From: an uncultured Gammaproteobacteria bacterium
GTDB taxonomy: Bacteria; Pseudomonadota; Gammaproteobacteria; Halothiobacillales; Halothiobacillaceae
Direction: 5' to 3'
NCBI GenBank assembly: GCA_938004235.1
Contig: CALKWL010000357.1
Coordinates: forward strand, 1 to 5,691
DNA: 5,691 nt
The notes under the pieces were generated by a model. It had not been told where the DNA came from, searched no databases, and was given only the letters and a program-made list of their open reading frames with translations. A program made the translations under genes and the position numbers. Shown here piece after piece: positions 5,647 to 5,691 of the stretch (position 1 is the stretch's first letter; every line of letters starts with the position of its first letter).

Positions 5647-5691
5647 AGATCGGAAGAGCGTCGTGTAGGGAAAGAGTGTAGATCTCGGTGG
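5647..5691 (-). other. Illumina P5/TruSeq universal adapter remnant, inverted (technical)
   Basis: The last 45 bases begin with AGATCGGAAGAGCGTCGTGT and are the exact reverse complement of positions 4-48. Genomic sequence ends at about 5646. The two adapter copies give the contig an artificial 45-bp terminal inverted repeat. Confidence 0.98.

Noticed and set aside
1..5691. 45-bp terminal inverted repeat suggesting a transposon, linear plasmid or phage ends
   Set aside because: Both copies are Illumina adapter sequence, and there is no transposase, integrase or replication gene in the window.

Overview
The window looks like a complete metagenomic or draft-genome contig from a moderately GC-rich Gram-negative bacterium. 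Betaproteobacteria (Burkholderiales-like) or a related gammaproteobacterium is the most likely source. This assignment rests on protein style only: a Wzm/Wzt O-antigen exporter, and an AprV2/Xanthomonas-type secreted subtilase carrying a beta-rich C-terminal repeat unit common in proteobacterial surface proteins. No taxonomic marker gene is present. Both ends (1-48 and 5647-5691) are Illumina P5/TruSeq adapter in inverted orientation, so biological sequence runs only from about 49 to 5646.

All well-supported genes lie on the minus strand and are read from right to left. At the right edge (5597-5625) is an intrinsic terminator, probably ending a gene outside the window. It is followed by a promoter (5515-5542), a leader with a perfect inverted repeat (5425-5443) and the secreted serine protease gene (3585-5393). 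That protein has a signal peptide, an I9-like propeptide, a subtilisin catalytic domain with an intact Asp/His/Ser triad, a Pro-rich linker and one C-terminal beta-domain. A strong intrinsic terminator (3462-3496) closes the protease unit.

A separate, tightly packed operon follows: Wzm-type ABC permease (2617-3405), Wzt-type ATPase with a C-terminal carbohydrate-binding-type domain (1443-2627), and a GT-B family 4 glycosyltransferase (268-1446). The genes overlap by 11 nt and by 4 nt (ATGA), which implies translational coupling. Together they fit an ABC-transporter-dependent O-antigen or capsule locus: the glycosyltransferase helps build the glycan on a lipid carrier, and Wzm/Wzt exports it across the inner membrane.

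The left edge (49-267) has no complete gene. A 38-codon open frame on the plus strand ending at 167 may be the 3' end of a convergent gene, but it is not identified. I see no clearly novel system. The points most worth checking are the adapter-capped ends, the modified C-terminal domain of the protease, the leader inverted repeat, and the probable polysaccharide-end-recognition domain of the Wzt protein.
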